Shown: positions 1 to 8,010 of the stretch, one piece after another
Position numbering within the stretch: the stretch's first letter is position 1
Layout of the letters: each line of letters starts with the position of its first letter
From: Bacteroides sp.
GTDB lineage: Bacteria; Bacteroidota; Bacteroidia; Bacteroidales; UBA7960
Assembly (NCBI GenBank): GCA_036351255.1
Contig: JAZBOS010000151.1
Coordinates: 1 to 64,000, forward strand
Direction: 5' to 3'
DNA length: 64,000 bases
Notes under the pieces: model-generated
What the model was told of the DNA's origin: nothing
The model's input: only the letters and a program-made list of their open reading frames with translations
Database searches by the model: none
Position numbers and translations under genes: made by a program

Positions 1-1
1 C

Positions 2-187
2 GCCAAAGCCATCATTGAAATCAAAGGGCTTGATTGCAAGGTCATACCTGTGCTCACCAAGGATTTCCCCCAAAATGCCCAGCGTCCCCAGTACAGTGTT
101 CTGAACAAAAGCCGTATAAAAAAGGATTTTGGTGTGGAGATTCCCTACTGGCGAGATAGCCTGAAGGAATGCCTGGCAAAATTGTAA
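2..187 (+). CDS. rmlD: dTDP-4-dehydrorhamnose reductase, C-terminal fragment (cut by window edge)
   Basis: The window opens inside this gene; only the last 61 codons are visible, read from base 2 to the TAA at 185-187. The tail contains an AQRPQYSVLNKSRIKKDFG stretch followed by IPYWRDSLKECL. That is the usual ending of RmlD/RfbD: the RPxxSvL segment lies in the substrate-binding lobe and the W-x-x-L helix ends the protein. RmlD makes the last NADPH-dependent step of dTDP-L-rhamnose synthesis in the cytoplasm. The call rests on this C-terminus only, so another extended SDR sugar-nucleotide reductase is possible. The next gene is convergent. Confidence 0.72.
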   Translation, partial: AKAIIEIKGLDCKVIPVLTKDFPQNAQRPQYSVLNKSRIKKDFGVEIPYWRDSLKECLAKL

Positions 188-347
188 AAACCTATTCCTC
201 TCTTGCTTCTTTATGCAGAGAGGTTTTCCTTTTGTTTCTTTTCAAAACTTATTCATGTCTCCATTTCATTCAGAAATGAGGCTGGTTCTGTTTTTAATTT
301 TCAGCCGGGATTTTCTTGTTTATTTCTTAATCGGGCCTTATCTGGCT

Positions 348-398
348 CGGAGTTTATACGGTTTAAACCGTATAAACTCCGTATTAACTATGAAGATG
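348..398. repeat. Palindromic intergenic repeat, copy 1
   Basis: Bases 348-381 form a perfect 34-base palindrome centred on GTTTAAAC, with 17-base arms beginning CGGAGTTTATACGG. The same 51 bases (348-398) recur at 41854-41904 with one difference, on the same strand. The element is built from roughly 11-base units (compare copies 2 and 3). It lies between the convergent 3' ends of the rmlD fragment and the coiled-coil gene. No coding capacity is apparent. Confidence 0.85.
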
Positions 399-442
399 CT
401 ATTAGAAAAGAAAGAGCAAGCAACCAGTATTAGCATTATAGA

Positions 443-477
443 TAATAAAAAACGAGGTGGCGAGCAGCCACCCCGTC
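443..477 (-). terminator. Rho-independent terminator of the coiled-coil gene
   Basis: GGTGGC (456-461) pairs with GCCACC (467-472), extended by ACG/CGT around one mismatch. Read on the minus strand the stem is followed by a run of T (plus-strand A run at 447-452), so it ends transcription coming from 843-535. Confidence 0.7.
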
Positions 478-534
478 TATTGGGATTCAATAAATTAGCT
501 TGAATCAAAAATGTTAAACGAAGACTTTTACATT

Positions 535-843
535 CTATTCAGGCTTTTCAGGTTTATCCTGAAACCTGGATCTGAAATTTTTAAACTTCTCTGAAAGTTG
601 GTCAAAGGTTTCATCCAGGCTTTCCCTGATATCCTCCCAGGCATCTTCGCCCTTTTCTTTCAGCTCATTTAGTTTTGACTTGCTTTTTGAGACTTTGCCT
701 TCCAGTTCGTCTATTTCGTCCTGGTACTCAATTTTGGTATCGGCTTTTGCAAATTTAGCCCTGGCCTTAAGCTTGTCGATGTCGGCTTGCCATTCATCAA
801 TTTTGGCTTCAATTTTTGTTTTGTAGTCTTCAAATTTCCCCAT
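535..843 (-). CDS. Coiled-coil stress-response protein (sll1863-like family)
   Basis: A 102-residue, highly charged, almost entirely helical protein with no signal peptide or membrane segment. The pattern of a YKTKIEAKIDEWQADIDKL start, a KADTKIEYQDEIDEL repeat and an EDAWEDIRESLDETFDQL tail is that of the sll1863-type stress-responsive coiled-coil family. Upstream in-frame codons exist, but the ATG at 843 (MGKFEDYKTK) is where relatives begin; the upstream extension is rich in I/F and unlikely to be translated. It is probably a cytoplasmic structural or stress protein. Biochemical function is unknown. Confidence 0.65.
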   Translation of the reverse strand: MGKFEDYKTKIEAKIDEWQADIDKLKARAKFAKADTKIEYQDEIDELEGKVSKSKSKLNELKEKGEDAWEDIRESLDETFDQLSEKFKNFRSRFQDKPEKPE

Positions 844-921
844 GATGTTTATTTTTTTGGTTATGTTTATAAAAATACAAAAAGATATTTTTTTTGAAAC
901 CATTCACCTGCTCTTTTTATC

Positions 922-1959
922 TCAGGACTGGACCTTATGGGTCATTTTTTCTTCCCAGTGGGTAGATTCGATGATGACTTCAAGGCCTTCCTTTTCAACC
1001 AGGAAGCCATCGTGGCCATAAAGGCTGCGGATGGTGTGATGGGAGGCCCCCGGAATCATTTCTGCAACCTTCCTCACCTCTTCAATGGGGAACAGGATGT
1101 CGGTTTCGATACTGATGCAACAAACGTTTGAGCGGATGCTTTGCAGTACCTTTTTGACGCCTCCGCGGTGGCGTCCCACATCGTGCGAGTCAAACGCGCG
1201 GGTGATGGTCAGGTAGGCGTATGGGCTGTAGCGGTTTACCAGTTTGTTTCCCTGGTAACGCAAATAGGAGGGGGCGTTGAAGCCTTCCATTTTATTTTCT
1301 TCGGGGTCATATTGGGTTTTTTCAAAGGCCTCGAAGCTGCGGTAGCTGATCATCCCAATGGCCCTTGCGGCACGTAGTCCTGCTTTACCACCTTCTTGGG
1401 TGTTTTCCAGAAAACTGGGATCGGCTTCCAGGGCCATGCGCTGGGCTTCGTTGTAGGCTTTGGCCCAGGGGCTGGTGCGCGCCCCTGCTGCAATAAAGAT
1501 CAGGTGCTTGATGAGTCCAGGCTGCATGATGCACCATTCCATTCCCTGAAAAGCGCCCAGCGAAGCCCCAATAGCCACGTCAATTTTTTCAATGCCCAGA
1601 TGCCCGCGAAGCAGCTCGTGGACTTGAACCATATCGCGTATGGTAATCAAGGGGAAATCGAGCAGGAAGGGCTTTCCCGTTTCGGGATTCAGAGAGGTGG
1701 CGCCTGTGGTTCCATAGCAACTGCCCAGCACATTGGCACATACGATGGTATGATAGCGGGGATCGAATGTCTTGCCTGGTCCGCAAAGATTAGGCCACCA
1801 TTCCATGGGATCGCTGTTGCCCGTCAGGGCGTGGCACACCCAAACCACAGGATTCCCAGAATGCACATCGCCATAAAGGTGATAGCCGATTTCGATGCCA
1901 GGGAAGGTGTAACCCGATTCAGTGGTAAAAGGTTTGTCGGTCTTGAGGATTTGGAGCAT
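922..1959 (-). CDS. metX: Homoserine O-acetyltransferase
   Basis: This is a 345-residue alpha/beta-hydrolase of MetX type, which transfers an acetyl group from acetyl-CoA to homoserine in methionine synthesis. The nucleophile elbow GASLG places Ser at about residue 133, and the catalytic Asp (ETDILFP, about 287) and His (YGHDGFL, about 316) are in the expected C-terminal positions. Also typical are CHALTGN near the N-terminus and a LGSCYGTTG loop. Family members usually read GGSMGG at the elbow, so GASLG is slightly divergent. The start was set at the ATG at 1959 (MLQILKTDKPF), matching the family start; another ATG lies nine codons upstream. Divergent from the D-cysteine desulfhydrase-like gene. 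Confidence 0.85.
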   Translation of the reverse strand: MLQILKTDKPFTTESGYTFPGIEIGYHLYGDVHSGNPVVWVCHALTGNSDPMEWWPNLCGPGKTFDPRYHTIVCANVLGSCYGTTGATSLNPETGKPFLLDFPLITIRDMVQVHELLRGHLGIEKIDVAIGASLGAFQGMEWCIMQPGLIKHLIFIAAGARTSPWAKAYNEAQRMALEADPSFLENTQEGGKAGLRAARAIGMISYRSFEAFEKTQYDPEENKMEGFNAPSYLRYQGNKLVNRYSPYAYLTITRAFDSHDVGRHRGGVKKVLQSIRSNVCCISIETDILFPIEEVRKVAEMIPGASHHTIRSLYGHDGFLVEKEGLEVIIESTHWEEKMTHKVQS

Positions 1960-2084
1960 AAAGGCAAATTTGCCGTGAAAATACAATTTTTTGGAAAAAA
2001 GGATCCATAAAATTTGAAAGAGAAGCTTTCCTTTGGCACGGAAAGAATTTTGTAGCTTTAGACGCTGATTAAAATTTTCAGGAT

Positions 2085-3056
2085 ATGAAGAAGTTTCCGC
2101 TGGGATTTTTTCCCACCCCGCTGCATGGACTGGAGCGGCTTTCGGATAAATACCGTCCCTATGAACTTTTTATCAAAAGGGATGATCAGACAGGGCTTGC
2201 GTCAGGGGGCAATAAAACCCGCAAGCTGGAATACCTTCTGGCAGAAGCGCTGGCGCAGGGATGCAATACGCTGGTCACCTTGGGTGCCCAGCAGTCGAAT
2301 CATTGCCGCCAAACGGCTGCCGCCGCTGCAAGGGCAGGCCTTGACTGCCATCTCATCGTCAGGGGAAAGGCGCCTGCTATGCCCAATGGCAATCTCTTGC
2401 TTTCTTTGTTGTTGGGCGCTGAAATTCATTACGCCGGTGCAGAGATTACGGATGCATATATTGCACAGGTGATAAACGAGCTGCGGAGCTTTGGACTAAA
2501 GCCTTACCTGATCCCTTATGGCGGGTCGAATACCACTGGGGTGATGGGTTATGCTGATGCTGTGGCAGAGCTGAAACAACAAATGGAGGAGAAAAGCCTT
2601 TCATTTGATTATATTTTCTTTGCTTCATGCTCAGGAGGAACGCAAGCGGGTTTGATGCTGGGGAAAGAAAAGTTTGGCCTGGATGCAAGGCTGATGCCCG
2701 TTAGTATTCAGAAACCTGAGGCCGGTTTCTCATCTCTTGAAGAGATGGCTTTAAAGCTCGTTTATGATACCAGGGAATCCATGGGCATAGAACACAATTT
2801 CAATGCATCCGATGCCAGGCTGATCAAAGGCTATGATGAAGCGGGTTATGGTGTGGTGACCCAATCGGAGCACAAAGCCATTCATGAACTGGCCCGCCTC
2901 GAAGGAATATTGCTCGATCCCGTGTATACGGCAAGGGCATTCAATGCAATGACAGATTATTTGGGAAAGGGGAAAGTCCCTTCAGGTTCAAAAATTCTGT
3001 TCTGGCATACCGGGGGATTGCCGGCAAACTTTCATTATGCCGCCGAGATCCTGTAA
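2085..3056 (+). CDS. PLP-dependent D-cysteine desulfhydrase / ACC deaminase family protein
   Basis: This is a 323-residue fold-type II PLP enzyme. The Schiff-base lysine lies in SGGNKTRKLEYL (Lys44), followed by TLGAQQSNHCRQTAAAA, which contributes phosphate and substrate contacts. FASCSGGTQAGL is the glycine-rich PLP-phosphate loop, and FWHTGGLPA the C-terminal signature. The family includes D-cysteine desulfhydrase (pyruvate, sulfide and ammonia from D-cysteine), L-cysteate sulfo-lyase and ACC deaminase; substrate cannot be told from sequence. Its position opposite metX suggests sulfur amino-acid metabolism. A weak promoter-like TAGCTTTA lies at 2053-2060, 17 bases after a TTG. Confidence 0.75.
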   Translation: MKKFPLGFFPTPLHGLERLSDKYRPYELFIKRDDQTGLASGGNKTRKLEYLLAEALAQGCNTLVTLGAQQSNHCRQTAAAAARAGLDCHLIVRGKAPAMPNGNLLLSLLLGAEIHYAGAEITDAYIAQVINELRSFGLKPYLIPYGGSNTTGVMGYADAVAELKQQMEEKSLSFDYIFFASCSGGTQAGLMLGKEKFGLDARLMPVSIQKPEAGFSSLEEMALKLVYDTRESMGIEHNFNASDARLIKGYDEAGYGVVTQSEHKAIHELARLEGILLDPVYTARAFNAMTDYLGKGKVPSGSKILFWHTGGLPANFHYAAEIL

Positions 3057-3059
3057 GGA

Positions 3060-3737
3060 TTAGTCTTTTACTTTGTATAACTTCCACCAGGCGATGTGCG
3101 GGTCCTCGTGGTGCTCACGGTGGTAGCCGAAGAAATAGCAGCTCAGCATTGCCCAGAAGTGGTTTTTTCCTTGTGTACGGGCTTTGTGTGGCCCCATAGA
3201 GGGCAGGTGTGGCAGGCGGTGAACCCAGTAAACGCCAACCGCGAAGAGCTGAAAGGTGCCCAATATGGCGGGCAGGGCCCAGAAAAGCAATACACTGGTC
3301 TGGTCAAGCTTCAGCAGATAAACCATGATGTTGAACAGGGCGGCCATGATCAGCAATTGGGTAATGGTGAGATATCGCCACATAAATACCGCCCACCACG
3401 CAAAGAAGTTTTGCGATTTTACATAGAAATCGGGGTCCTCAGCAGAGGCTGGGTTCTTGTGGTGCTTCCCGTGGTTTTTTCGGAGCATTTTATAGGACAT
3501 CCCGGCAAAAAGCGCAACGGCAAGGGTTCCTATCACCGTGTTCACCCGTTTTGACGGATGGATGTTGCCGTGCATGGCATCGTGGCCTGTAATAAACAAG
3601 CCGGTATAGAGATAGGCCTGGATCAGGATATGGACGTAAATCCATGGATTGGTCCAGGAAGGTTCAAGAGAAATCAGCATATAGGCCAGGTGACCTGCCC
3701 AGATCAGGATGACCGCTATGGCAATAAGAACACCCAT
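3060..3737 (-). CDS. crtW: CrtW-type beta-carotene ketolase (membrane fatty-acid-hydroxylase/desaturase fold)
   Basis: A 225-residue integral membrane di-iron enzyme. Histidine clusters appear in the CrtW order: HDAMH (52-56), NHGKHH (89-93), a VHRLPH stretch and HREHH (206-210), the last followed by IAWWKLY, like the PWWRL ending of CrtW. Several hydrophobic segments separate the clusters. CrtW oxidises the C4 positions of beta-carotene rings to keto groups, giving canthaxanthin-type pigments. The divergent neighbour is a lycopene cyclase, which supports a carotenoid role. A beta-carotene hydroxylase or desaturase of the same fold is the alternative. Confidence 0.72.
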   Translation of the reverse strand: MGVLIAIAVILIWAGHLAYMLISLEPSWTNPWIYVHILIQAYLYTGLFITGHDAMHGNIHPSKRVNTVIGTLAVALFAGMSYKMLRKNHGKHHKNPASAEDPDFYVKSQNFFAWWAVFMWRYLTITQLLIMAALFNIMVYLLKLDQTSVLLFWALPAILGTFQLFAVGVYWVHRLPHLPSMGPHKARTQGKNHFWAMLSCYFFGYHREHHEDPHIAWWKLYKVKD

Positions 3738-3759
3738 AAATTTGTGTTTTGACGTTTTC

Positions 3760-3788
3760 CAAAATTAGCCAATTTTATCTATCACCAA
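3760..3788 (-). promoter_or_regulatory. Bacteroidetes-type promoter of crtW
   Basis: On the minus strand a TTTTG (-33 element, TTG at 3788-3786) is followed after 18 bases by TAATTTTG (3767-3760), matching TAnnTTTG. Transcription would start about 18 bases ahead of the crtW ATG. Confidence 0.55.
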
Positions 3789-3883
3789 AATTTTTTGGGG
3801 ATCAAAACATTTTTGCCTGATAACGTGTTAGATAAACATTGGTAAAGTATGAAAAAATTGGTTGAATTTTAATTCATAGCCTT

Positions 3884-4561
3884 ATGCAACAATGGACTTA
3901 TGCCCTGCTATTATTGGCCAGTATAGCCGTGCCCCTGATTCGCAGCTTTGAACCGCGAATTTTCTTTATTGGAAACTGGAAGGCACTCCTGGCAGGAATT
4001 TTTGTCATGATGCTGGTATTTATTCCCTGGGATGTGGCCTTTACAAAACACGGGGTCTGGGGATTCTCTCACGAATACGTGAGCGGGCTTTATGTTTTCG
4101 GCTTACCCATTGAAGAATGGATGTTTTTTATTGTGATAACCTATTGTGTGGTATTTTCCTACGAGGTGATCCGCTACTTTTTTCCCCGTATCTCTTTCCC
4201 CAAAACAGCTATGTGGACATCCCTGATCGTTGGAGCCGGATTGCTAGTTGCAGGACTACTGAATACCGACAAGGTTTACACCTTTATTGTCACCATGCTT
4301 GCCGGAGCACTGATGATCCTGATGCCCATCCTGAAATATCACAAAACCTGGCTCAGCCACTATTTGGTAACCTATCTCATTACCCTTATCCCGTTCTTTA
4401 TTGTGAACGGGGTGCTCACCCGTATTCCCGTGGTTTGGTACAACAATGCTGAAAACCTGGGCATAAGGCTGACTTCCATTCCTGTTGAAGACAGCGCTTA
4501 TTTTATGGCGATGATGCTAATCGTGATGCCCATTTATGAACGATTAAAACCGAAGAAATAA
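3884..4561 (+). CDS. Lycopene beta-cyclase, fused CrtYc/CrtYd (CarR-like) membrane type
   Basis: This 225-residue protein has about six or seven membrane segments. It carries the two signature repeats of the heterodimeric/fused lycopene cyclases: IPWDVAF followed by GLPIEEWMFF (residues 74-82), and IPVEDSAYFMAMM near residue 199. Such cyclases turn linear lycopene into beta-carotene in the cytoplasmic membrane. Both halves sit in one polypeptide, as in other Bacteroidetes. The divergent crtW-like gene would use its product. Other carotenoid genes (crtB, crtI) are not in the window. Confidence 0.8.
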   Translation: MQQWTYALLLLASIAVPLIRSFEPRIFFIGNWKALLAGIFVMMLVFIPWDVAFTKHGVWGFSHEYVSGLYVFGLPIEEWMFFIVITYCVVFSYEVIRYFFPRISFPKTAMWTSLIVGAGLLVAGLLNTDKVYTFIVTMLAGALMILMPILKYHKTWLSHYLVTYLITLIPFFIVNGVLTRIPVVWYNNAENLGIRLTSIPVEDSAYFMAMMLIVMPIYERLKPKK

Positions 4562-4577
4562 AATAAAGGTCAATTAC

Positions 4578-4614
4578 AAAAAGAGGCCGCCTCAAATCGA
4601 GACGGCCTCTTTTA
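4578..4614. terminator. Bidirectional terminator between lycopene cyclase and cytolysin-like genes
   Basis: AAAGAGGCCG (4580-4589) pairs with CGGCCTCTTT (4603-4612), with an inner CTC/GAG stem. Runs of T follow the stem on both strands, suiting the two convergent genes. Confidence 0.8.
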
Positions 4615-4642
4615 ATTTTTGGCTAGATGAAAACAGATTCAG

Positions 4643-6415
4643 TTAATCGGGCCGGTATCCAAAATAAAAATGTTTTACGCCAATGTCATCCCCATCGGCA
4701 TCTTCATTGAAATAAATTTTTCTAATTGGAGCTGGCGACACCACCCCGGTAAATCCACTTGAGAACCCGCCTGGAAAGTCGCCATTCATTATATAATCGA
4801 TTTCACACTCATTGGTTCCATCAAACGCATAAACCTTTAAATATTCGTATTGACTTGCAGAATTATCGACAATAACAAATCCAATTGCATAAACATTACT
4901 ACCATTTACACCGATCTCAAAATTATCGTCCTCAAAATTATCTACATCGCCAATGCTGATAGTATGAGGCCAGTCAACCTCACTATCTTCAAAAACCAGC
5001 CCTAGATGAACCTCAGGGTGGCCCTCATAAAAACCAGGATCTTTGTTTTCCAGATAGAATTCGAACGGCATGCCTGTTGTGTCAGGGCTGAAAGTAATTT
5101 TTTTACCCATCCATATTTGTCCTGTAGAATGGTAGCTGAAGTTTCCTGCTTCGTTGGCTTTTTTAATGTTAGTCCCGGTGGTTTCCCAGGGTCCTTCTGT
5201 TAAATGGTATGGCATTGCACTCTCCCAATTTGCTTTATTCTTAAAGATTCCAACGCTAGCTGAGTCATATTGGACCATATCGTAATCCACAGTAGAACTG
5301 ACCTTTGCAATGCTGTTATCCGTCAGGCTACGTAGGGTATAGGATATGGGAACGGCTGTGGTTAAGGGAGCATCTGTTCTGAAAAACTCACCCAATTGAC
5401 CTGTGCGAAGAAAGTTCAGCGCAGTTTGGGCATCCCCACCAATGGTAACCAGTTTAATGGTTGATTCTGATAGGGTCGTGAGGTGGTCACCTGAAATTTC
5501 TCCATCAATACCATTATAAGAAGCTGACAAGGCCGCTTTCATTTCCGTTTCACTATACGTGGAAGTCATTGTTAAAGTCATCATTCGCCCGTATACAATA
5601 TTTGAAACATAAACCGGGAGGTTGTTCGGCCCGATCCTGCCCATACTGACTTGTTCATCCAGAATTTCCTGTGTAAATTCCTCACTGAATAAATCACCGG
5701 GTCTTTGGGGCAATCCCATCGACACAGTAAACATTTTTTGAACAAAATAGGCGGACACCGTATTTGTTTCGTTTGTGCTTTCCCATTGCAATGATGCCTG
5801 AACGCTTGATGTCATATAATCTGCCGAAAGCCCAAGAGCAAGAGCAGTTTGCTGAAAAGAATGGCTGGTCGCCTGGTTGAAAAAGATGCTGCTTCCCGAG
5901 ATATGTCCAGCATTTTGGGCGGCTTCAACAAGCTCCGCAATTCCTTGCTTCACAGTAACCAGGGTCGGGTTTTCAATCAACCTGCTATTGTTCGACATCT
6001 GAAAACTTATGGAAATGGGGAGGTCAGCCCGCTGGTAGATTGGCAGGGATTGCATAGCCCCCAAGCCCTGAAGGTACCCATTGCCCTGGATTAATGATCC
6101 CAGGTAAAGGATCTCTGAATTTGGGTCGTAGGTGACAATATCTTCAGGGGTTTTTGTTATAGAGCATGGCGTAGTGGTTTTTACCATTAGGTCACTACAA
6201 CTAAACTCCTGGATCGGGTCAAACTCCAGCATTGCATCAGCTTCCGGTGGACTAAAAACATCCCAGGTTGGGAGTGATGCGAAATAAGCATTTATCTCAA
6301 GGGTATCATCGGGATTGTCTTCTTCTTCCTTTGAGCAACTTATGGGGGCTACAATAAATAACATTAATATTGCCAGCAATAATCCGTTTGATAGGGTAAG
6401 CAGGGTCTTTTTCAT
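4643..6415 (-). CDS. Lipoprotein with thiol-activated (cholesterol-dependent) cytolysin core and a non-canonical C-terminal domain
   Basis: 590 residues. It starts with a lipoprotein signal ending at Cys27 (APISCSKEEE). From about residue 95 to 385 it follows the cytolysin core blocks in order: ILYLGSLIQG (about 102-111); ENPTLVTVKQGIAELV (about 148); a YFVQKMFTVSMGLPQRPGDL stretch; LPVYVSNIVYGR (266-277) followed by TSTYSETEMKAALSA; VTIGGDAQTAL (323-333); and VPISYTLRSLTDNSIAKVS. These match domains 1-3 of pore-forming toxins such as perfringolysin. The tryptophan-rich undecapeptide of domain 4 is missing. Instead about 190 residues (400-590) form an apparent beta-rich acidic domain with EDADGDDIG near the end. 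A membrane-attacking or interbacterial role is inferred. The LytTR gene upstream is its likely regulator. Confidence 0.8.
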   Translation of the reverse strand: MKKTLLTLSNGLLLAILMLFIVAPISCSKEEEDNPDDTLEINAYFASLPTWDVFSPPEADAMLEFDPIQEFSCSDLMVKTTTPCSITKTPEDIVTYDPNSEILYLGSLIQGNGYLQGLGAMQSLPIYQRADLPISISFQMSNNSRLIENPTLVTVKQGIAELVEAAQNAGHISGSSIFFNQATSHSFQQTALALGLSADYMTSSVQASLQWESTNETNTVSAYFVQKMFTVSMGLPQRPGDLFSEEFTQEILDEQVSMGRIGPNNLPVYVSNIVYGRMMTLTMTSTYSETEMKAALSASYNGIDGEISGDHLTTLSESTIKLVTIGGDAQTALNFLRTGQLGEFFRTDAPLTTAVPISYTLRSLTDNSIAKVSSTVDYDMVQYDSASVGIFKNKANWESAMPYHLTEGPWETTGTNIKKANEAGNFSYHSTGQIWMGKKITFSPDTTGMPFEFYLENKDPGFYEGHPEVHLGLVFEDSEVDWPHTISIGDVDNFEDDNFEIGVNGSNVYAIGFVIVDNSASQYEYLKVYAFDGTNECEIDYIMNGDFPGGFSSGFTGVVSPAPIRKIYFNEDADGDDIGVKHFYFGYRPD

Positions 6416-6441
6416 GTCCGGTTTGGGTTAATGTTGAGATT

Positions 6442-6463
6442 ACCTGTTTTCAGTTAAACAGGT
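6442..6463. promoter_or_regulatory. Perfect inverted repeat in the leader of the cytolysin-like gene
   Basis: ACCTGTTT (6442-6449) and AAACAGGT (6456-6463) are perfect inverted arms around a 6-base loop, ending 26 bases before the ATG at 6415. There is no T run after it, so it looks like a regulator site or leader hairpin rather than a terminator. Confidence 0.55.
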
Positions 6464-6560
6464 CTTTTTGTAGACGAAGGACTGGTTTAATTAATTAAAA
6501 CGATGTAATATAAATAATTCTAATAAGATCAGTTGATCAAAAGGGGGCAACGTGCTGTAT

Positions 6561-6626
6561 TTGGGGCGAATTGATTAGCGAAAAAGGTGGGTGTCAAAAA
6601 GGAGGGTTAAATGACATTCGCCCCAA
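6561..6626. repeat. 11-base inverted repeat between LytTR regulator and cytolysin-like gene
   Basis: TTGGGGCGAAT (6561-6571) is repeated inverted as ATTCGCCCCAA (6616-6626), with 44 bases between. The element sits just after the stop of the regulator and upstream of the cytolysin-like gene. No T run follows on the minus strand, so a plain terminator is unlikely. Function unknown. Confidence 0.6.
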
Positions 6627-6631
6627 TTTGA

Positions 6632-7477
6632 TCAAAGGGCCTCTTTAATCTTCATAATGTAGCTTCGCGAGACTGGAATTTTCTCGTCAACTCCTTTTAT
6701 GATCAGGGCTTGATTGTTGCAATTGCCAATGAGTTTTTCTATGTTATGTGAGTTAACTATACTAATTCTGTGGCAACGGATTAGGTTAGGAAAGTTCTTT
6801 ATTTGGACTTCAATATTTTTCAGGGTATTTCTGATCAGTCTTTTTTTTACTTGATCTCCATCCAGATAATGAATTTCGGCATAATTATCGGCCGATTTAA
6901 TAAACAGAATATTTGAGCTTAAAAGGCTGAATTTCTCTGCTTTGTTTTCTGAGATGAAGTCAACCGGCTTATTGGATTCATCTGCTTCCAGCGCCTTCAT
7001 TTTGCTTTGCAAAATTTCTCCAAGAAGAAGCAAGGCCTCATTTTTCTCTCTTAATTGCAGCAATTTGTCATGAATGCCAATAATAACAGGTGGCAATATA
7101 CATATCAAAGCAATTTTGTAAATATCAAAAGTTGTTAAGCTTACAGTTCGGGTGAAGATCAAATAAAAGGAAACCGAAAGGGAACAAAGAAACCATATAA
7201 GAAAGTTGCGTATTCCAAGCCGTAATTCAGGATAACTTTCTTCCTGGGGATCGCCCGCAACAAAGCTGGGATAAGCGATGCCTGTGAGGAAAATAATGAG
7301 GAAAATGATGATTCCAAAACCGGAAGCAAATAAAATCCTGTCTTCGAAATTCAACTGCTCAACATGGAATGGTTCAAAAACAATGACAAACAAGGTTGCC
7401 CCCAACCCGATGCCTAAGAAAAGGATCAGTTTCTGGTTTAGCTGGCAAAGCAAATGGTTCCACTTTTCTTTCATCAT
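6632..7477 (-). CDS. Membrane-anchored LytTR-domain transcriptional regulator
   Basis: 281 residues. The first half has four hydrophobic segments (about 17-36, 48-68, 88-107, 118-136), then a short helical linker. The C-terminal 100 residues are a LytTR DNA-binding domain (ILFIKSADNYAEIHYLDG, then LIRNTLKNIE, then FPNLIRCHRISIVN). There is no receiver domain, so the membrane part probably senses the signal or tethers the protein. It lies 216 bases upstream of the cytolysin-like gene on the same strand, and that interval holds two inverted repeats; control of that gene is inferred. A TATATTTG (minus strand, 7598-7591) could be its -7 element. Two adjacent ATGs (7477, 7474) are possible starts. 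Confidence 0.8.
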   Translation of the reverse strand: MMKEKWNHLLCQLNQKLILFLGIGLGATLFVIVFEPFHVEQLNFEDRILFASGFGIIIFLIIFLTGIAYPSFVAGDPQEESYPELRLGIRNFLIWFLCSLSVSFYLIFTRTVSLTTFDIYKIALICILPPVIIGIHDKLLQLREKNEALLLLGEILQSKMKALEADESNKPVDFISENKAEKFSLLSSNILFIKSADNYAEIHYLDGDQVKKRLIRNTLKNIEVQIKNFPNLIRCHRISIVNSHNIEKLIGNCNNQALIIKGVDEKIPVSRSYIMKIKEAL

Positions 7478-8010
7478 GGGTGAATGCGTGTTGGAATTTC
7501 CATTCTATTTGGAACTAAAAACTGCTAATGGTTATTGCGAAAAAAAAGGATGACATTATTAAATCTTAAAATTTGAAAGATAGGTGGTTTCAAATATACG
7601 ATAAATTAAATACGGATGCAGGATTATTGTATTTATATTTTAAGCAATAGTTTAATCCAATCGAGATGGGAATGGGTTTCTTTATAAGATTGTGAGTTTT
7701 GGAGCATTTCGGATAATGTAAATCCTTTTCTTAATTACACCCCAGGAAATAATCCTATTAAAAAATGCGGAATGTTTTCTATTGATAAAATCAGGAGTTG
7801 TAACTATATGCTTTAAATATTTTTTATTTACTGTTTTGATTTAATGAAGGGTTTCTCTATTATTGTGTATTGAAAAAGGCGAGGCTGTTTTTGTAAATAT
7901 CTCTTTGAAAGGTTTATATTTTCTCCTTTTTTTCGAAAGCCATTTTTTAAAAAGATTTGCCTCATTGCTTGACAAGAAATTGCAATATTCCCCCAAAAAA
8001 GAAACCTGCT
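7478..8010. other. AT-rich intergenic region between divergent genes
   Basis: About 530 bases between the divergent LytTR and GH97 genes. Apart from the TATATTTG near 7591 it shows only A/T-rich sequence with short open frames and no convincing gene. The open frame at 7863-8075 overlaps the GH97 start and has no coding signature. Confidence 0.5.

Noticed and set aside
203..433. Open frames running through the first palindrome
   Set aside because: They cross a perfect palindrome and have no domain or ribosome-site support; the sequence is better explained as a repeat and intergenic DNA.
1396..2010. 204-codon open frame opposite metX
   Set aside because: metX carries all catalytic residues on the minus strand; the other frame has no recognisable domain.
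7957..8010. TTG start for the GH97 gene
   Set aside because: It would put 18 mainly polar residues before the signal peptide; the GTG at 8011 gives a normal one.
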